Positions 34,817 to 46,461 are shown, counted from the stretch's first letter. The stretch is DNA of 64,000 bases from Rhinopomastus cyanomelas (GCA_013400115.1 VXBP01002900.1:145117-209116); one strand, 5' to 3'. Notes: generated by a model from the sequence alone, not told the origin. Numbers and translations: made by a program.

Positions 34817-35618
34817 TCTTTAGCTAAAGAAAATTTTAATCTTCTATTGGTAGAAAAGTCTGGCTGTTTCATATTTAGTGGAGCCTGCATCCTATTTTCT
34901 TGTCAGAGGAAGAGGCTGCCTTTGCAGTGTCCAGGTTGCCTCAGAACCAGACAACTCCTTGCAAAACATCCTACAAAAGTGGTCCTTCACTTCAGACTTC
35001 CTCGGTTCTAAATGTTCAGGCTTAAAGCCTCTCTATTGTGAGGCTGGCATGCGTGCGATGCTTAGTTAAGGTTACCTGTGAATCATACAGTTCTTGGAGG
35101 CCATTAATCTCCATCCCAACAAGTCTGACAGGTCTACCTCATTAATCTGCAAAGAAAAGCCGCGTAACTCTGAAAGAATCTCACCCATGGAAGCCCTTAA
35201 AGAAGATTGTCTCTCCTTTTAAATCATTTGGATGTGAAAAGCATCCCTTTCAGCTGGGATCCAGAATGTGTGTGCTTGCTGGTGAAGGGTGAGGGGAGGC
35301 CCAAGAGGTGTTCGGCTCTGGAGACAGATGTGTGAGTCTGAGCTATAAACCAGCTGGTGCCAAAGGTCACCCCAGAGGGTGCCAGATTTTTTAGGCTGGG
35401 GAACCAGCCTGAACAGGATGTGATACTCTTTTTTTCATTCCCTCTCCTAGCGCTGGCTACAAATCTCTGCAGCTCCTTCACCAAGCACACCTATGGTCTG
35501 AGTAGGCTCATGGAGGAGCTCAGATCTCTTCAACCTATATAAGCATTCACCTTTACTTTGTGTGCATCATCCAATATTTCAAAGGGCTTCAGGCAGTAGC
35601 TTTCTCTGTAGTTAACTG

Positions 35619-35952
35619 CAGAACCACAGAACATTACGGACTGGAAGGGACCTCGAAAGATCCTCTAGTCCAATCCCCTGTGTCACATAGCAGGATCACC
35701 TAGACCAAGTCACACAGGAACACATCCGGGCAGGTTTTAAGCATCTCCAGAGAAGGAGACTCCACAACCCCCCTGGGCAGCCCCTTCCAGTGCTCTGTCA
35801 CCCTCACTGTGAAGAAGTTCCTTCTCACATTCATATGGAACCTCCTGTGTTCCAGCTGACACTCATTACCCCTTGTCCTATCACTAGATGACATTAAGAG
35901 CCTGGCTCCATCCTCCTGACACCCACCCTTCACATATTTATCAGCATTCATG
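35619..35952 (-). mobile_element. CR1 LINE, variant with GTGTCACATAG tip insertion
   Basis: Tip, linker, UTR and ORF2 end in normal order to CACATATTTATCAGCATTCATGA. The tip reads CCCCTGTGTCACATAGCAGG instead of CCCCCTGCCACAGCAGG and has GGACTGGAAGG. The same variant is seen at 52584. Confidence 0.92.
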
Positions 35953-36074
35953 AATCATTGCACATCTGCTCTTTTTTGGAAGAGTAACCATCTACTTGTC
36001 CTATTTATTACTAGAAGTAAGGATTTACACATTGAGAATCACGATTTTCCAAACTATCAAAGTATAAGATTTCT

Positions 36075-36124
36075 GCAGAATCGCAGAACATTAGAAACTG
36101 GAAGGCATCTTAAAAGATCATCTA
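36075..36124 (-). mobile_element. CR1 tip remnant
   Basis: CAGAATCGCAGAACATTAGAAACTGGAAGG, followed by CATCTTAAAAGATCATCTA. It is diverged and short. Confidence 0.7.
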
Positions 36125-37270
36125 CAAAATCCACTTTTCTTTAAGGTTGGTCATTAGAATTCAAATGATTTCACTTTATTTAACTATACAAAAAAACCCA
36201 CCAACCCAAGCCAGATTTTACTCAGTCCTTCCCACAAAAAAGTTCCTGTAGCCTCCCAACACCATCTCTGGATCCCAAGGGTACCGTGGATTTGTTTGTT
36301 TAATGTAGCAACTAGTCTAACACGACTTTTTTCCCCTTTTTAATTTTTAATAAGAGACAAGTAGGTTTGTTGGGTTTCTGCGGCGGTCAGGGGTTATACG
36401 CGAAAAGCTCGTGGCTGCATTATTATTGGCAGTAGCTGATCAAGAGAGGAACGAATAGTCAGAAGTACAAAACACATTCTCATCCATTACCCACATGCTG
36501 CTTCTTCAAATTCTTTTCAGTGTCAACACTTCTGAGTGACAGCAGCAGTAAAGAAAAGCCCCCGAAGCCTCCGCAGGTTTTTGAACAGGTCAGTCCAGAG
36601 AGCAAGTTTATGCTTTCTTTAAATTCATGGTTTTATATTCTCAAACCATTGAGTGTCCAGCTCGCCACCGGTCTGCTGTCCATACACATGCTTCCTGCTT
36701 CAGCAGGAGAAGCCATGGTGCATCTGAAGCAAACCCTATGTGAAGAGCCATGAAATAACTCCTGACTACCAGGCCTAATTAATGCCTCCGTGCTGACCTC
36801 TCCATCCAGCCCGTATCAAAAACACTACAGCAGAGCTGATTCAACATGAACTCAAGATCAGGCAAGACCTGGTGCTAATGAATACTAATGAACAGTAATT
36901 ACTGGAGCTCTGCCACAGAAACCCGTTGCAGAGACATATGCTAATGGGCTCTACACAACCAGGCACAGGACTTCGTATCCACTAAGAAACTTCTGCAAGG
37001 CTAAGAGAAAAAGGAACCGCATGTCACACACAACCCTGTTTGCACTCATTTCTTCCTTCACCCCCTTACGCCTGACATCCTGCTTCAGTCTCCCATGCAG
37101 GAGCCAGCTGAGGTCCGGCTCAGTTTCAATTTCCCTGGCAGGAACACCTCCACCAGCTTGGTGTCTGTTTGCTTTCCTGCCCTTGTTTCTCCCTCAAGAT
37201 GGGCAGAACATTGCCTAAGGAGGGGAAAGGGATTTCAGCAGACTAGGTCTTGGACCATAACAACTTTGCA
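36125..37270. other. Single-copy stretch with conserved-element look at about 36760-36960
   Basis: Positions 36760-36960 hold repeated TAATGAA/TAATTA/GCTAATG motifs (CTAATTAATGCC, GGTGCTAATGAATACTAATG, CAGTAATTACTGG), suggestive of homeodomain sites. No CR1 and no exon were recognised. Confidence 0.3.
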
Positions 37271-37510
37271 GTCACACAGGAACATGTCCAGGCGGGTTTT
37301 AAAAGTCTCCAGAGAAGGAGACTCCACAACCCCCCTGGGCAGCCCCTTCTAGTGCTCTGTCACCCTCACTGTGAAGAATTTCCTTCTGATATTTATATGG
37401 AACCTCCTATGTTCCAGATGACACCTACTGCCCCTCATCCTATCACTAGACGACACTGAGCAGAGCCTGGCTCCATCCTCCTGACACCCACCCTTCACAT
37501 ATTTATAGAC
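37271..37510 (-). mobile_element. CR1 fragment precisely lacking its tip
   Basis: It starts at GTCACACAGGAACATGTCC, exactly where the tip would end, and continues through UTR and ORF2 end to CACATATTTATAGAC. The whole tip and tail are missing from the left side, so the break coincides with the module boundary used in tip arrays. Confidence 0.9.
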
Positions 37511-38458
37511 GATAGCAGAGCACATGATTGCCTGACAAAATGAAACGTCTGACACGCCAAGCAGCCACATGCTGGGCCCTGCAGGGTCGTGAACACTCAG
37601 GAACATGGGGCACTGTTGTTAGTCCTGTCACTTGCCATGTACCAAGCTGCTGGCTTTGCTGTCACTTATCACTCTGCCCATTCAGATCTCTCGTTCTTTG
37701 TGACATTTTGGTGTTGAGTTCTTCTTCGAGGACATTTTCCATCCTCTGATCCTCCTCTGACCCTCTGATGCGTGCAGGGGTGTCCTGATCAGCTGTGTTT
37801 ACTCTCCCTTTAGAGTTCACTAGTTGGTGAGGTGGGAATAGAGAGGTTTTTTCCTTATGAGAGGTTGTTTTGGTTAGTGTGTTCACTCAGGAAGAGTGCT
37901 GGCTACATCTGCTTGCACTTAAGAGCATCTAGCCTTCCAGCCAGCACAGAAACACTGCAGGCTTTTCCTTTTTAAGTAAAAGCCTAAACTCTGCACAGAA
38001 TCTGAACCCACCACATCATCCATAGAAACGCATAGAACAACGGCCATCTCGCGGGCAAGCTGCTCGACGTCTGCTTCTCGCTTCTGCACTTCTCCCTCCT
38101 CTCTCCCACCTCCTTCCTTCTCTCATTCCTGCTGCGTTCATGCCTTGCTAACTGAAATTGAACTAAACAGGACATCACGATGTACCCACAAGGGTCAGCA
38201 GAACAAGAGGTGTATTTGTCAGCTGTAGCTACTCAGGAAAAACACGCACCTGCCAGCTGAGAAACCTCAGTGCACTTGACCTTCGGTCTGAAACAGCAAG
38301 CAACCGCCCAGGCAATGCACGAAAATCCATACTCCTTGTCCTCAGGGATGTTAGAGGAGCGATTCCTTTCCTAGAAATTAAGGACTCCTCTGCTTTTCCT
38401 GTCTCTTAACCAGTACTTTTCTGCCTTGCACTCTGCAACAGCTCTTGGGCACTGAACT

Positions 38459-38990
38459 ATCATAGAATCATTAGGGATTGGAAGGGACCTCAAAAAACCA
38501 TCTAGTCCAATCCCCCTGACACAGCAGCATCACCTAGAACAAGTCGCACAGGAACATATCCAGGAGGGTCTTAAACATCTCCAGTGAAGGAGACTCCACA
38601 ACTATTCTGGGCAGCCCATTCCAGGGCTCCATCAGCCTCAGTGTGAAGAAGTTCCTTCTCATATTTATGTGAGACCTTCTCTGTTCCGGCTTACACCCAT
38701 TGGCCCTTGACCTATCACTAGATGACGCTGAGAACAGACTGGAACCATCCTCCTGACACCCACCCTTCACATATTTATAGACATTAATGAGGTCACCTCA
38801 GTCTCCTCTTCTCCAAGCTAAAGAGAACCAGCTCCCTCAGTCTCTCCTCCTAAGGAAGGTGCTCTGCTTCCTTGATCATCCTCGTTGCTCTACACTGGAC
38901 TCCCTCCAGTGGCTCCACAACCCTCTTGAACTGAGGAGCCCAGAACTGGACACAATACTCCAGATGTGGTCTCACCAGTGCAGAGTAGAG
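38459..38990 (-). mobile_element. CR1 LINE, 5'-truncated, about 530 bp
   Basis: Single tip, linker, UTR and ORF2 C-terminal region to the CCAGATGTGGTCTCACCAGTGCAG block, encoding on the minus strand SALVRPHLEYCVQFWAPQF. Small indels interrupt the frame. Confidence 0.92.
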
Positions 38991-40346
38991 TACTTTCTGA
39001 TATTCCCTGAGTTGCAGAGTCAATGGGAGGGGATGCTTGAGGAGGGTTTGTTTGTGATTTTTCCCAAGCAGAAACATCATTTTTTTCCTTTCCTCTTTGC
39101 TTATTGTCCAAAAGTAAGAAAACAATGGATCTGACCTGGTTATTTCTGGAAAAGGCCAACAATATCTTTATTTAGTTACTATAAGCTGAAGGAAAGCCAC
39201 CTGGACCTGTTCCTGTGTGGCATGGTCTAGGTGATCCTGCTGTGGCAAAGGGATTGGACTGGATGATCTTCTGAGGTCCATTCCAATCCCTAATGCTCTG
39301 TGATTCTGTGATCTTTTAAGCCTAAGTGGGACTTCCCTTCAAAGTCAAAACCAGACATACGAGGCTGGCAGCATGCAGTGTTACTCCCTCCTGAGCCTGC
39401 TTCCCATGTCATAGTCTGCAAAGACCTGCATGAACATTAACAAAACTCCACACTTCTCTTTCTAAGACCACATCTCATGGCACACTTTTTTAATACAGTG
39501 CAATCCATGAGGGATGAAAGAGTTAAGCAATTTTAACCACAAAATGCTTCAATTCCAGATTGGAACTTGAGCATTAAAACTTTACAGAAGCAAATTAGCT
39601 CAACACATCACTGGCGATGGTTAAAATATGTGGTAAGCATGAGAACTTGCCACATCCCAGCAGTGGAAACCAACCAGAAGCTCAGTGAGCAGGATTTTAC
39701 ACAGTACTAGTCATGAAGTGCTTGAGCAATTCATATTTTAATGTGCTTAAGACTTGAATCCTTGAAGACCAGTCCAAGGTCAAGTCAAGGTGAAAAAGCA
39801 CAGATCTTCCAAGGCCAGTCACAAAGCACTTGCACAGCTACGGTCCAAAGCAGAGCAGAGTAAAATATAAAGGATGCCAGATGTAGCTGTTTTAAAAAGC
39901 TAAGGAAGACTATGATCCTACAAATCTTTGGCTGACATCACTTCAAAACCAGTACAACCCAACATACCCTTCCCATTACTAGCTGGTTATGGGAGTGTTA
40001 AGTTGTTAACAGTTATTACATCATCAAAGAAGACGTAGCTTTAATATGCTGTCAGAACAACGTGCACCCCTTAAATATTCTATAAAGAGATGAAAACGCC
40101 GCTATGAGTCAGAGCAAATGGTGTTTGAAGATACATCTTGATTGTGTCCTTGGATTGCATCATTCAGGGCTCGGCCAGCAGGTGCCTACATAACGTGCTG
40201 AGATCACCAAAGTTTCTGGGCTGGAGGTGGGCCAAAAGAAGTTGTTGCGTGAAGTGGGGGATGGAATTTGGATGCTTCAATGAGGAATGAACCTCCTTAG
40301 CTCTTAGCCAGGTCCTCCTTTATTAGAGAGGCTTGAGCAGCTGATA
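38991..40346. other. Single-copy stretch interrupted by one short CR1
   Basis: Apart from the CR1 at 39193-39313 I see no element. Positions 39480-40080 are AT-rich unique DNA without coding signature. Confidence 0.35.
39193..39313 (+). mobile_element. CR1 3' end
   Basis: AAGCCACCTGGACCTGTTCCTG, then one tip with GCTCTGTGATTCTGTG tail. Confidence 0.9.
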
Positions 40347-40632
40347 TACTGGAACGGGCTGCCCAGGGGAGTTGTGGAGACTCCAGTGGAGTCTCCTTCA
40401 CTGGAGATGTTTAAGACCTGCCCGGATGTGTTCCTGTGTGACTTGGTCTAAGTGATCCTGCTGTGGCAGGACGATTGGACTAGATGATCTTTGGAGGTCC
40501 CTTCCAATCCCTAATGATTCTATGATTGGACTGGACGATCTTTCAAGGTCCCTTCCAATCCCTAATGATTCTATGATTGGACTGGACGATCTTTCAAGGT
40601 CCCTTCCAATCCCTAATGATTCTATGATTCTA
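40347..40632 (+). mobile_element. CR1 3' end with 51-bp tandem partial tips
   Basis: After a full tip, its terminal 51 bp is repeated. Units start with GATTGGAC at 40473, 40524 and 40575, an exact 51-bp period. The last two units are identical. The join is CTATGATTGGACTGG, so the tail's own GATT has fused to the GATT of GGATTGGAC. A GGAGACTCCAGT insertion disturbs the GTGGAGTCTCC block. Confidence 0.93.
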
Positions 40633-41716
40633 CAAACATCACCTCTCTGACTACAAAATAAAATTCACGAAAAGGCAAAGACTTTGGCAGAAATTTGTGG
40701 TTGCCATGACCCAAAGCCACCAAGGAGTCACACATCGCCTCCTCAGCCATGCAGCTGTTCAGTTTGCATTCCCTTCCATTTTTGCTTGCTCATAATGCTC
40801 CTGCCTTGATCGCAAAGTGTTGTCGGTCTGTCCGTACAGCTGAGATCTCCAGAGTTCTGGCACTGAACTTCCATCTAACACCTCACTCAGTCTCACCACC
40901 AACATCTCCATGTGCCAAAAAGTCCTGTGGATTCAGAGCACTAACAGCAACCCTGCGACACAAGACACAGCGGAGAAAGAGCAGCGTTTCCCCATTTTTC
41001 AGTCCCTGTCTGCACTGTGTTGTCTCTGCAGACACCACTCTGCTCTTCTCCCACTGTATCCACACTGTCAGAAGCAATCAGCCAAACACTTTCTTTTCAC
41101 GAGGCTGAAAAGATGTGGTTCCCAAGCCGCCTTTCGGATGTGATTGTGCCATTTCCAGCACAGACAGGACTGATGTGCCCATGCGAGCACTCCTCACTCC
41201 ACAATCTTTAATTTTTATTAAAACAACCATTTTGCTTTTTTTTTATAAGTTCATGTCACTCTTAGCAGGGTCCTCCTGTTTCTTTCTCAGCTTCTTTTCT
41301 GACCTCGAGGAGGCCATCCAACCAAACTGTCGCCTTTATCCAGTGTTTAGCATGAAGGGTCCTACTATTTAATGCATTCAGTCGTCTCTTTCTTCTGCCC
41401 AATACTTAGCTTCTCCTTCCACTGTTTGTACCTTGAGGAGGACACATATTTCATCAAAAGATCCTGTAACACATTAAATACTTACCCCCTCCTACGTTCA
41501 AAAGATCACACTTAACCCCCTCTTCATTTGGTCACGTATGTAGTCTCCATCAGCTTCTGCTGAAGACAATGAAAAGATAAATCCTGCCTTTACAGCAGAT
41601 AATTCAAGCCCTGGAGAAGCAACTGCAGCAGGATCACCAGCAGCTCTGCACTGAGGAAGGTGTCCAAAGAGCGAAGAGAAGGTGAAAGACACTACCAGCT
41701 TCATGGGTCAAATGTC
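40633..41716. other. Single-copy stretch, nothing recognised
   Basis: About 1.1 kb without CR1. A 119-codon frame at 40749-41108 overlaps open frames on both strands and has no family signature. A T-run lies at 41236-41245. Confidence 0.35.
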
Positions 41717-41891
41717 CCAGGTGATCCTGCTCTGGCCAGAGGGTTGGACTGTGTGACTTGGTCTAGGTGATCCTGCTGTTGCAGGGGGATTGGACTGGAT
41801 GATCTTTCAAGGTCCCTTCCAATCCCTAATGATTCTATGATTCTATGATCTTTCAAGGTCCCTTCCAGTCCCTAATGTTCTGTGAATCTGC
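41717..41891 (+). mobile_element. CR1 tip cluster, damaged
   Basis: A partial first tip is cut after GGGTTGGACTGTGTGA and joined to a full tip with an ATTCTATGATTCTATG tail. A third, short unit then re-enters at GATCTTTCAAGG with a TTCTGTGAATC tail. The last join is at a shared ATGATC. Confidence 0.88.
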
Positions 41892-42370
41892 AGGTACCCC
41901 TAGTTTTCTTATCTAGCAAATAACTTGCTTACCTCGGATGAGCACTGATGGAACAATGTGTGTCAGCCTGAACGGCGCTCGTGGCACATCTTGCTGATTC
42001 AGAGGAACCACACTGGCTTCGCTGTGGTCCGAACGGAGCCTACAGGCTGTAAGGCTCTGTCAACATTTGCCAACACGCTGTTCAAACCGCTCAGCTGCAT
42101 TGGAAGCACATGTGGAGGCAACACGCTGCAGCCAGCGTAATCCTTACAGAAAGCACACCATCTGCTGAACACCCAAGTCCCAGCCTCCAAGCACAGTTCT
42201 GCAGCTCCACTACAGCAGGGACAGCAATGGTCAGGCTTCCTTTGGGACGCACGGGGTATAAAAGCTGTCTTTATTCTGCCCACAGGGCCTGCAGCTTTCC
42301 TCGCCATGTGGCCGGGCTCATATGTCCCAGAACTTATAACAAACATCTCCCCAAACACATCCAAGTGACA

Positions 42371-43029
42371 GGGACACGGAGATGCTGGAGGGAGTCCAGT
42401 GTAGAGCAATGAGGATAATGGAGGAAGTGGAGCACCTCCCTGATGAGGAAAGGCTGAGGGAGCTGGGTCTCTTGAGCTTGGAGAAGAGGAGACTGAGGGG
42501 TGATCTTATTGATGTCTATAAAGATGTGAAGGGTGGGTGTCAGGGGATGGAGCCAGGCTCTGCTCAGCATCATCTGGTGATAGGATGAGGGGCGATGGGT
42601 GTCAGCTGGAGCGTAGGAGGTTCCGTATAAATAACAGAAGGAAATTCTTCACAGTGAGGGTGACAGAGGAAGGGGCTGCCCAGGGGGTTGTGGAGTCTCC
42701 TTCTCTGGAGACATTTAAAACCCACCTGGACATGTTCCTGTGCGACTTGGTCTAGGTGATGCTGCTGTGGCAGGGGGATTGGACTGGATGGTCTTTCGAG
42801 GTCCCTTCCAACCCCTGATGTTCTGTGATTCTGTGATTTGACTAGATGAACTTTCAAGGTCCCTTCCAACCCCTGATGTTCTGTGATTCTGTGATTTGAC
42901 TAGATGAACTTTCAAGGTCCCTTCCAACCCCTGATGTTCTGTGATTCTGTGATTCTGCGATTGGACTAGATGATCTTTCGAGGTCCCTTCCAACCTTTGA
43001 TGTTCTGTGATTCTGTATGATTCTGTGAT
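42371..43029 (+). mobile_element. CR1 LINE with four terminal units of 58-66 bp
   Basis: ORF2 C-terminal region from GACACGGAGATGCTGG, UTR and one full tip, then three extra partial tips. GATT-type unit starts fall at 42777, 42835, 42893 and 42959 (58, 58, 66 bp). Units 2 and 3 share the private change GATGAACTTTC, so they were copied from each other. Tails are of the GTTCTGTGATTCTGTG class. Confidence 0.93.
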
Positions 43030-43893
43030 GCGGTACAACCCTCTCTTCAGTCTTTCTACCTCTAAAAACTAAATCAAATTAGGCCTTAATGGAAAGGCAA
43101 TGAGAAACAATTAATAATAGAGGAGAGGGAGGGAAGGACATCCTGAGCTCACTGATTACCGTGTGGCAAGTGGACCATAAACCACTTCAGAGCAAGCTCC
43201 CAGGAGGCAAGATCTGGCCTTTTGGGAGTGAAACGCTGAGAACCCTGGAACCTGAGTGTTGCCATCTCACGGTGAGGATATCATTGTTCAACGTGCAAAA
43301 GCAACGGAAAAGAAGAACACAAAGGAAACACTTTCCCCTTGTTAAAGGAGTCTGATAAAATCTGTCCTTTCATCTTGCATTTGATACTCAAACGCACTTT
43401 CCCATTCGCTGTCGGATGAAGATGATTTTCTTTTTTTCAAGTTCAATCCTAATTTATTTATCTTAAGGCAGGCAATGCACTGCAATTTTACAATAAAGGC
43501 CTCCCAATCAAAGCTTACCTTATCCAGAGGTAATTAATACAAAGATTGTTGAATTAAAGATGTGAGTCTTGACACTTTGGCGGGGGGTAAGGGACATGGT
43601 CTCAAAGGCCCAAATTATGCCTGAAACAGACCAATTAACACCATGTCTCTTCTTTTATGTTAACTTCAATTAAGGTTCCTTAAAATTTTTAAAGTTATTT
43701 TCTTCTTTACAATCTCAGAGTGTCAGAAATGTACATCAAAGACGAGCGCTCCAGTGTGAACACCATAGGTAACGCTCATTTGCACACACATCTGCATATT
43801 GCAAAGGAGTTCAGAGCCCATTTTGCATGAATTATTTTGCTGGGTGTGAGTCAATGAATTAAACAGCTAGAAAATAACAACCATCCAAGTGAT
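43030..43893. other. Single-copy stretch, strong conserved-element look at about 43380-43880
   Basis: This CR1-free AT-rich block contains CCTAATTTATTTATC, GGTAATTAATACAAAG, TTGAATTAAAG, CAATTAAGG and TTTTGCATGAATTATTTTGC, dense homeodomain/POU-type motifs. Of all stretches here it most resembles a developmental enhancer. No exon was recognised. Confidence 0.35.
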
Positions 43894-43990
43894 GGTAACC
43901 TGCACCTACTTACGTTGACGGTAAGCTGCACCTGCTAACGCTGACGGTAAGCTTCACCTACTTATGTTGATGGCAAGTTGCACCTACTTA
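43894..43990. repeat. 26-bp tandem repeat, about 3.7 copies
   Basis: Units GGTAASCTGCACCTRCTTACG... start at about 43894, 43920, 43946 and 43972, with a few substitutions each. The last copy is cut by the CR1 tail at 43990. Confidence 0.88.
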
Positions 43991-44305
43991 GAATCATAGA
44001 ATCATTATGGATGGGAAGGGACCTCAAAAGATCATCTAGTCCAATCCCCCTGCCACAGCAGGATCACCCAGACCAAGTCGCACAGGAACACGTCCAGGCA
44101 GGTTTTAAGATGACAGTGCAAAGAGCCTGGCTCCATCCTCCTGACACCCACCCTTCACACATTTATAGACATTAATGGGGTCACCCCTCAGTCTCCTCTT
44201 CTCCAAGCTCAAGAGACCCAGCTCCCTCAGCCTCTCCTCATCAGGGAGATGTTCTACTTCATCATCTTCGTTGCTCTGCACTAGACTCTCTCCAGCAGTT
44301 CTGTT
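43990..44305 (-). mobile_element. CR1 LINE with internal deletion
   Basis: Single tip and linker to GGCAGGTTTTAAG, joined at about 44110 to ATGACAGTGCAAAGAGCCTGG, omitting about 190 bp of UTR. The ORF2 region then continues to CTCTCTCCAGCAG. Confidence 0.9.
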
Positions 44306-45474
44306 TTGTCCCAAATGAAACCAAAATGGATAAAAATTCACATGATTGTCTCTCCTGGTGTTGACAGTAAATCCTTTGACCTTTTTACACGTCACCACCG
44401 CGGCTTTTCTTCTGCAGTCATGCATCTATTGTCCCTGTGCAACTCCTCTTGCAAGATGCCATCTCTTCATTTGCTACTGAATTGCCAGAACCTCGTTCTT
44501 CAGCTTATGCCAGTGAAATCATCATGCTTCTGAAAGTAGAAGAAAAGCAGAAAGATTCTGCTCTTTTTACGTGCTCTTGCCCTGCCAGGACAGAAAGAGT
44601 AAATCCAGCCTATGCTACTACTGCTTATCCACCAAACAGGACTAGAGAAGGCCATGGGATGAGCAGGGCAATCCCACACAGCTCGGTACCAGGACACAGT
44701 TGAGGCCGGAGGGTAGCTAGCTGTGAACATCCATTTGGGGCCATGTTCTCAAAGCTCTTCAAGCACCCAACCTCCCACTAGAAACAAGCTGTGAGGCACC
44801 TGAATCGGTGCATTCAAACCCCGGGAAAACACGGAGTGCTCTAATTTACAGCCAACCCCTTACGGACAGAATTGCAGGATTCAGTCTGCAAACATCATCA
44901 GGAACCAAACCCTACAGAATTCTCACCATTATTAGCATTAGGTCAAGTAATCATCTCCGAAGGTAAATGATGGAAGCGCTGTTGCTTGAGTTATTTAAAG
45001 CTAGATTGGACAACTCTCCTGGGAATGTTTTTGGGGAAGAAAGTGGGGACTTTGTGGCGATTAAACTGAGGCTATAAATAGGAAGACATTAATGCAGTGC
45101 AGCACTATGAAACAGCAAGGCTGTTTTACGGGGTTTTATAATCTGCAACTGGGGAAATCCTCACTTCCCACAGCAGTCTCCGCCATCCCCAATCGCTCCG
45201 ATTACCTTGACCAGTAATAACACCCTGTGGCTTTTCATTCATCCTGCAGCGCTGTAACTTCCACCTTTCTTCTCATCGGATGTCAGGAACAGGGAGATCT
45301 TGTGCCTTTCCTGCGAGCCTGTGGGTGGCTTTTGATTCCGAGGTTTACAGCCCACGTGCATGTGATCGATCCGGTAGGGCTTGGACCCTCGGAGCAGAAG
45401 TCTGAGAGCAGGATGGTAAAAACAAAGTGTGATTTGGCACCCCTGTGCTGCATGGCCAGAACGAAGCACACGTC
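44306..45474. other. Single-copy stretch, possible old CR1 trace at 44983-45023
   Basis: GTTGCTTGAGTTATTTAAAG and CTAGATTGGACAACTC resemble the LELFKxxLD block of an old CR1 3' region but nothing else supports it. Positions 45050-45250 contain ATTAATGCAGTGCAGC and CGATTACCTTGACC, a possible non-coding element. No exon. Confidence 0.3.
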
Positions 45475-45627
45475 AGGGCCTGGAGAATAAACCTTATGAG
45501 GAGAGATTGACAGAGCTGGGGCTCTTTAGTTTGAGGAAGAGGAGGCGAAGGGGAGACCTCATTGCTCTCTACAGCTATCTGAAAGGACGTTGTAGTGATG
45601 TTGGTGCTGGGCTCTTCTCACAGGTAA
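45475..45627 (+). mobile_element. Old-type CR1 ORF2 fragment interrupted by a young CR1
   Basis: It encodes LENKPYEERL, LGLFSLRKRRRRGDLIALYSYL and GAGLFSQV, the older avian CR1 C-terminal sequence rather than the young family's version. It stops at TTCTCACAGGTAA where a minus-strand young CR1 tail begins. I could not find its continuation beyond the young element. Confidence 0.85.
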
Positions 45628-46050
45628 TCACAGAATCATTAGGGATTGGAAGGGACCTCGAAAGATCATCTACTCCAATTCCCCTGCCACAGCAGGATCA
45701 CCTAGAACAAGTCACACAGGAACACATCCAGGCGGGTCTTAAACATCTCCAGTGAAGGAGACTTCACAACTCCCCTGGGCAGCCCCTTCCAGGGCTCTGT
45801 CACCCCCCACCTGGTGGTCTAGGTGATCCTACTGTCGCTGGGTGGGTTGGACTGGATGATCTTCCAATCCCTAAAGTTCTGTGATTCTGTGTTCCTTCTT
45901 ATATTGATATGGAACCTCCTATGTTCCTGCTGAGACCCATTGCCCCTTGTCCTATCACTAGATGCCCCTGAGCAGAGCCTGGCTCCATCCTCCTGACACC
46001 CACCCTTCACATATTTATCGACATTAATGAGGTCACCCCTCAGTCTCCTC
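45627..46050 (-). mobile_element. Young CR1 LINE carrying a nested CR1 tip
   Basis: Tail, tip, linker and UTR to GGCTCTGTCACC. After the nested tip it resumes at GTTCCTTCTTATATTG and continues to CCCCTCAGTCTCCTC. About 14 bp expected at the interruption are missing, a small target deletion. Confidence 0.9.
45808..45890 (+). mobile_element. CR1 tip inserted into a CR1 of opposite strand
   Basis: CTGGTGGTCTAGGTGATCC to AAGTTCTGTGATTCTGT. Like the copy at 56120 it lacks the 14 bp between GATGATC and TTCCAATCCC. It begins at the tip boundary, so the inserted DNA was little more than one tip. Confidence 0.88.
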
Positions 46051-46206
46051 AAGCCAGAAGGACAACACGGGATAAATAACTACTAGAGATGGCCGGAAGC
46101 ACGAATGGGAGCTTAGGGACAGACTCAGATATTAGTTACTCTGAGTAATTAGGAATCTTTACGCTCTTTTCCATCTTTTCTTGCAAGTTTTTTCCTCCAG
46201 CACTCA

Positions 46207-46290
46207 CTGAATCATGGAATCATAGAATCATTAGGGATTGGAAGGGACCTCGAAAGATCATCTAGTCCAATCCCCCCACCACAGCGGGAT
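46207..46290 (-). mobile_element. CR1 tip
   Basis: Three octamers of tail, then a tip to CCACCACAGCGGGAT. It is truncated before the CACCTAG boundary. Confidence 0.88.
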
Positions 46291-46357
46291 GTCCCTCTGA
46301 CATGGAGTTAATCAGAGTACAGGTCTGAGAGAGAGAGAGTGTTATTTATGAATAAAG

Positions 46358-46461
46358 AATCACAGAATCATAGAATCATTAGGGATTGGACGGGACCTTG
46401 AAAGATCATCCAGCCCAATCCCCCTGCCACAGCAGCATCACCTAGACCAAGTTGCACAGGA
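46358..46461 (-). mobile_element. CR1 tip plus linker
   Basis: Tail of three octamers, full tip and the start of the linker (GTTGCACAGGAT). It is 67 bp from the previous minus-strand tip, the gap including a (GA)n run at 46327-46339. Confidence 0.88.
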
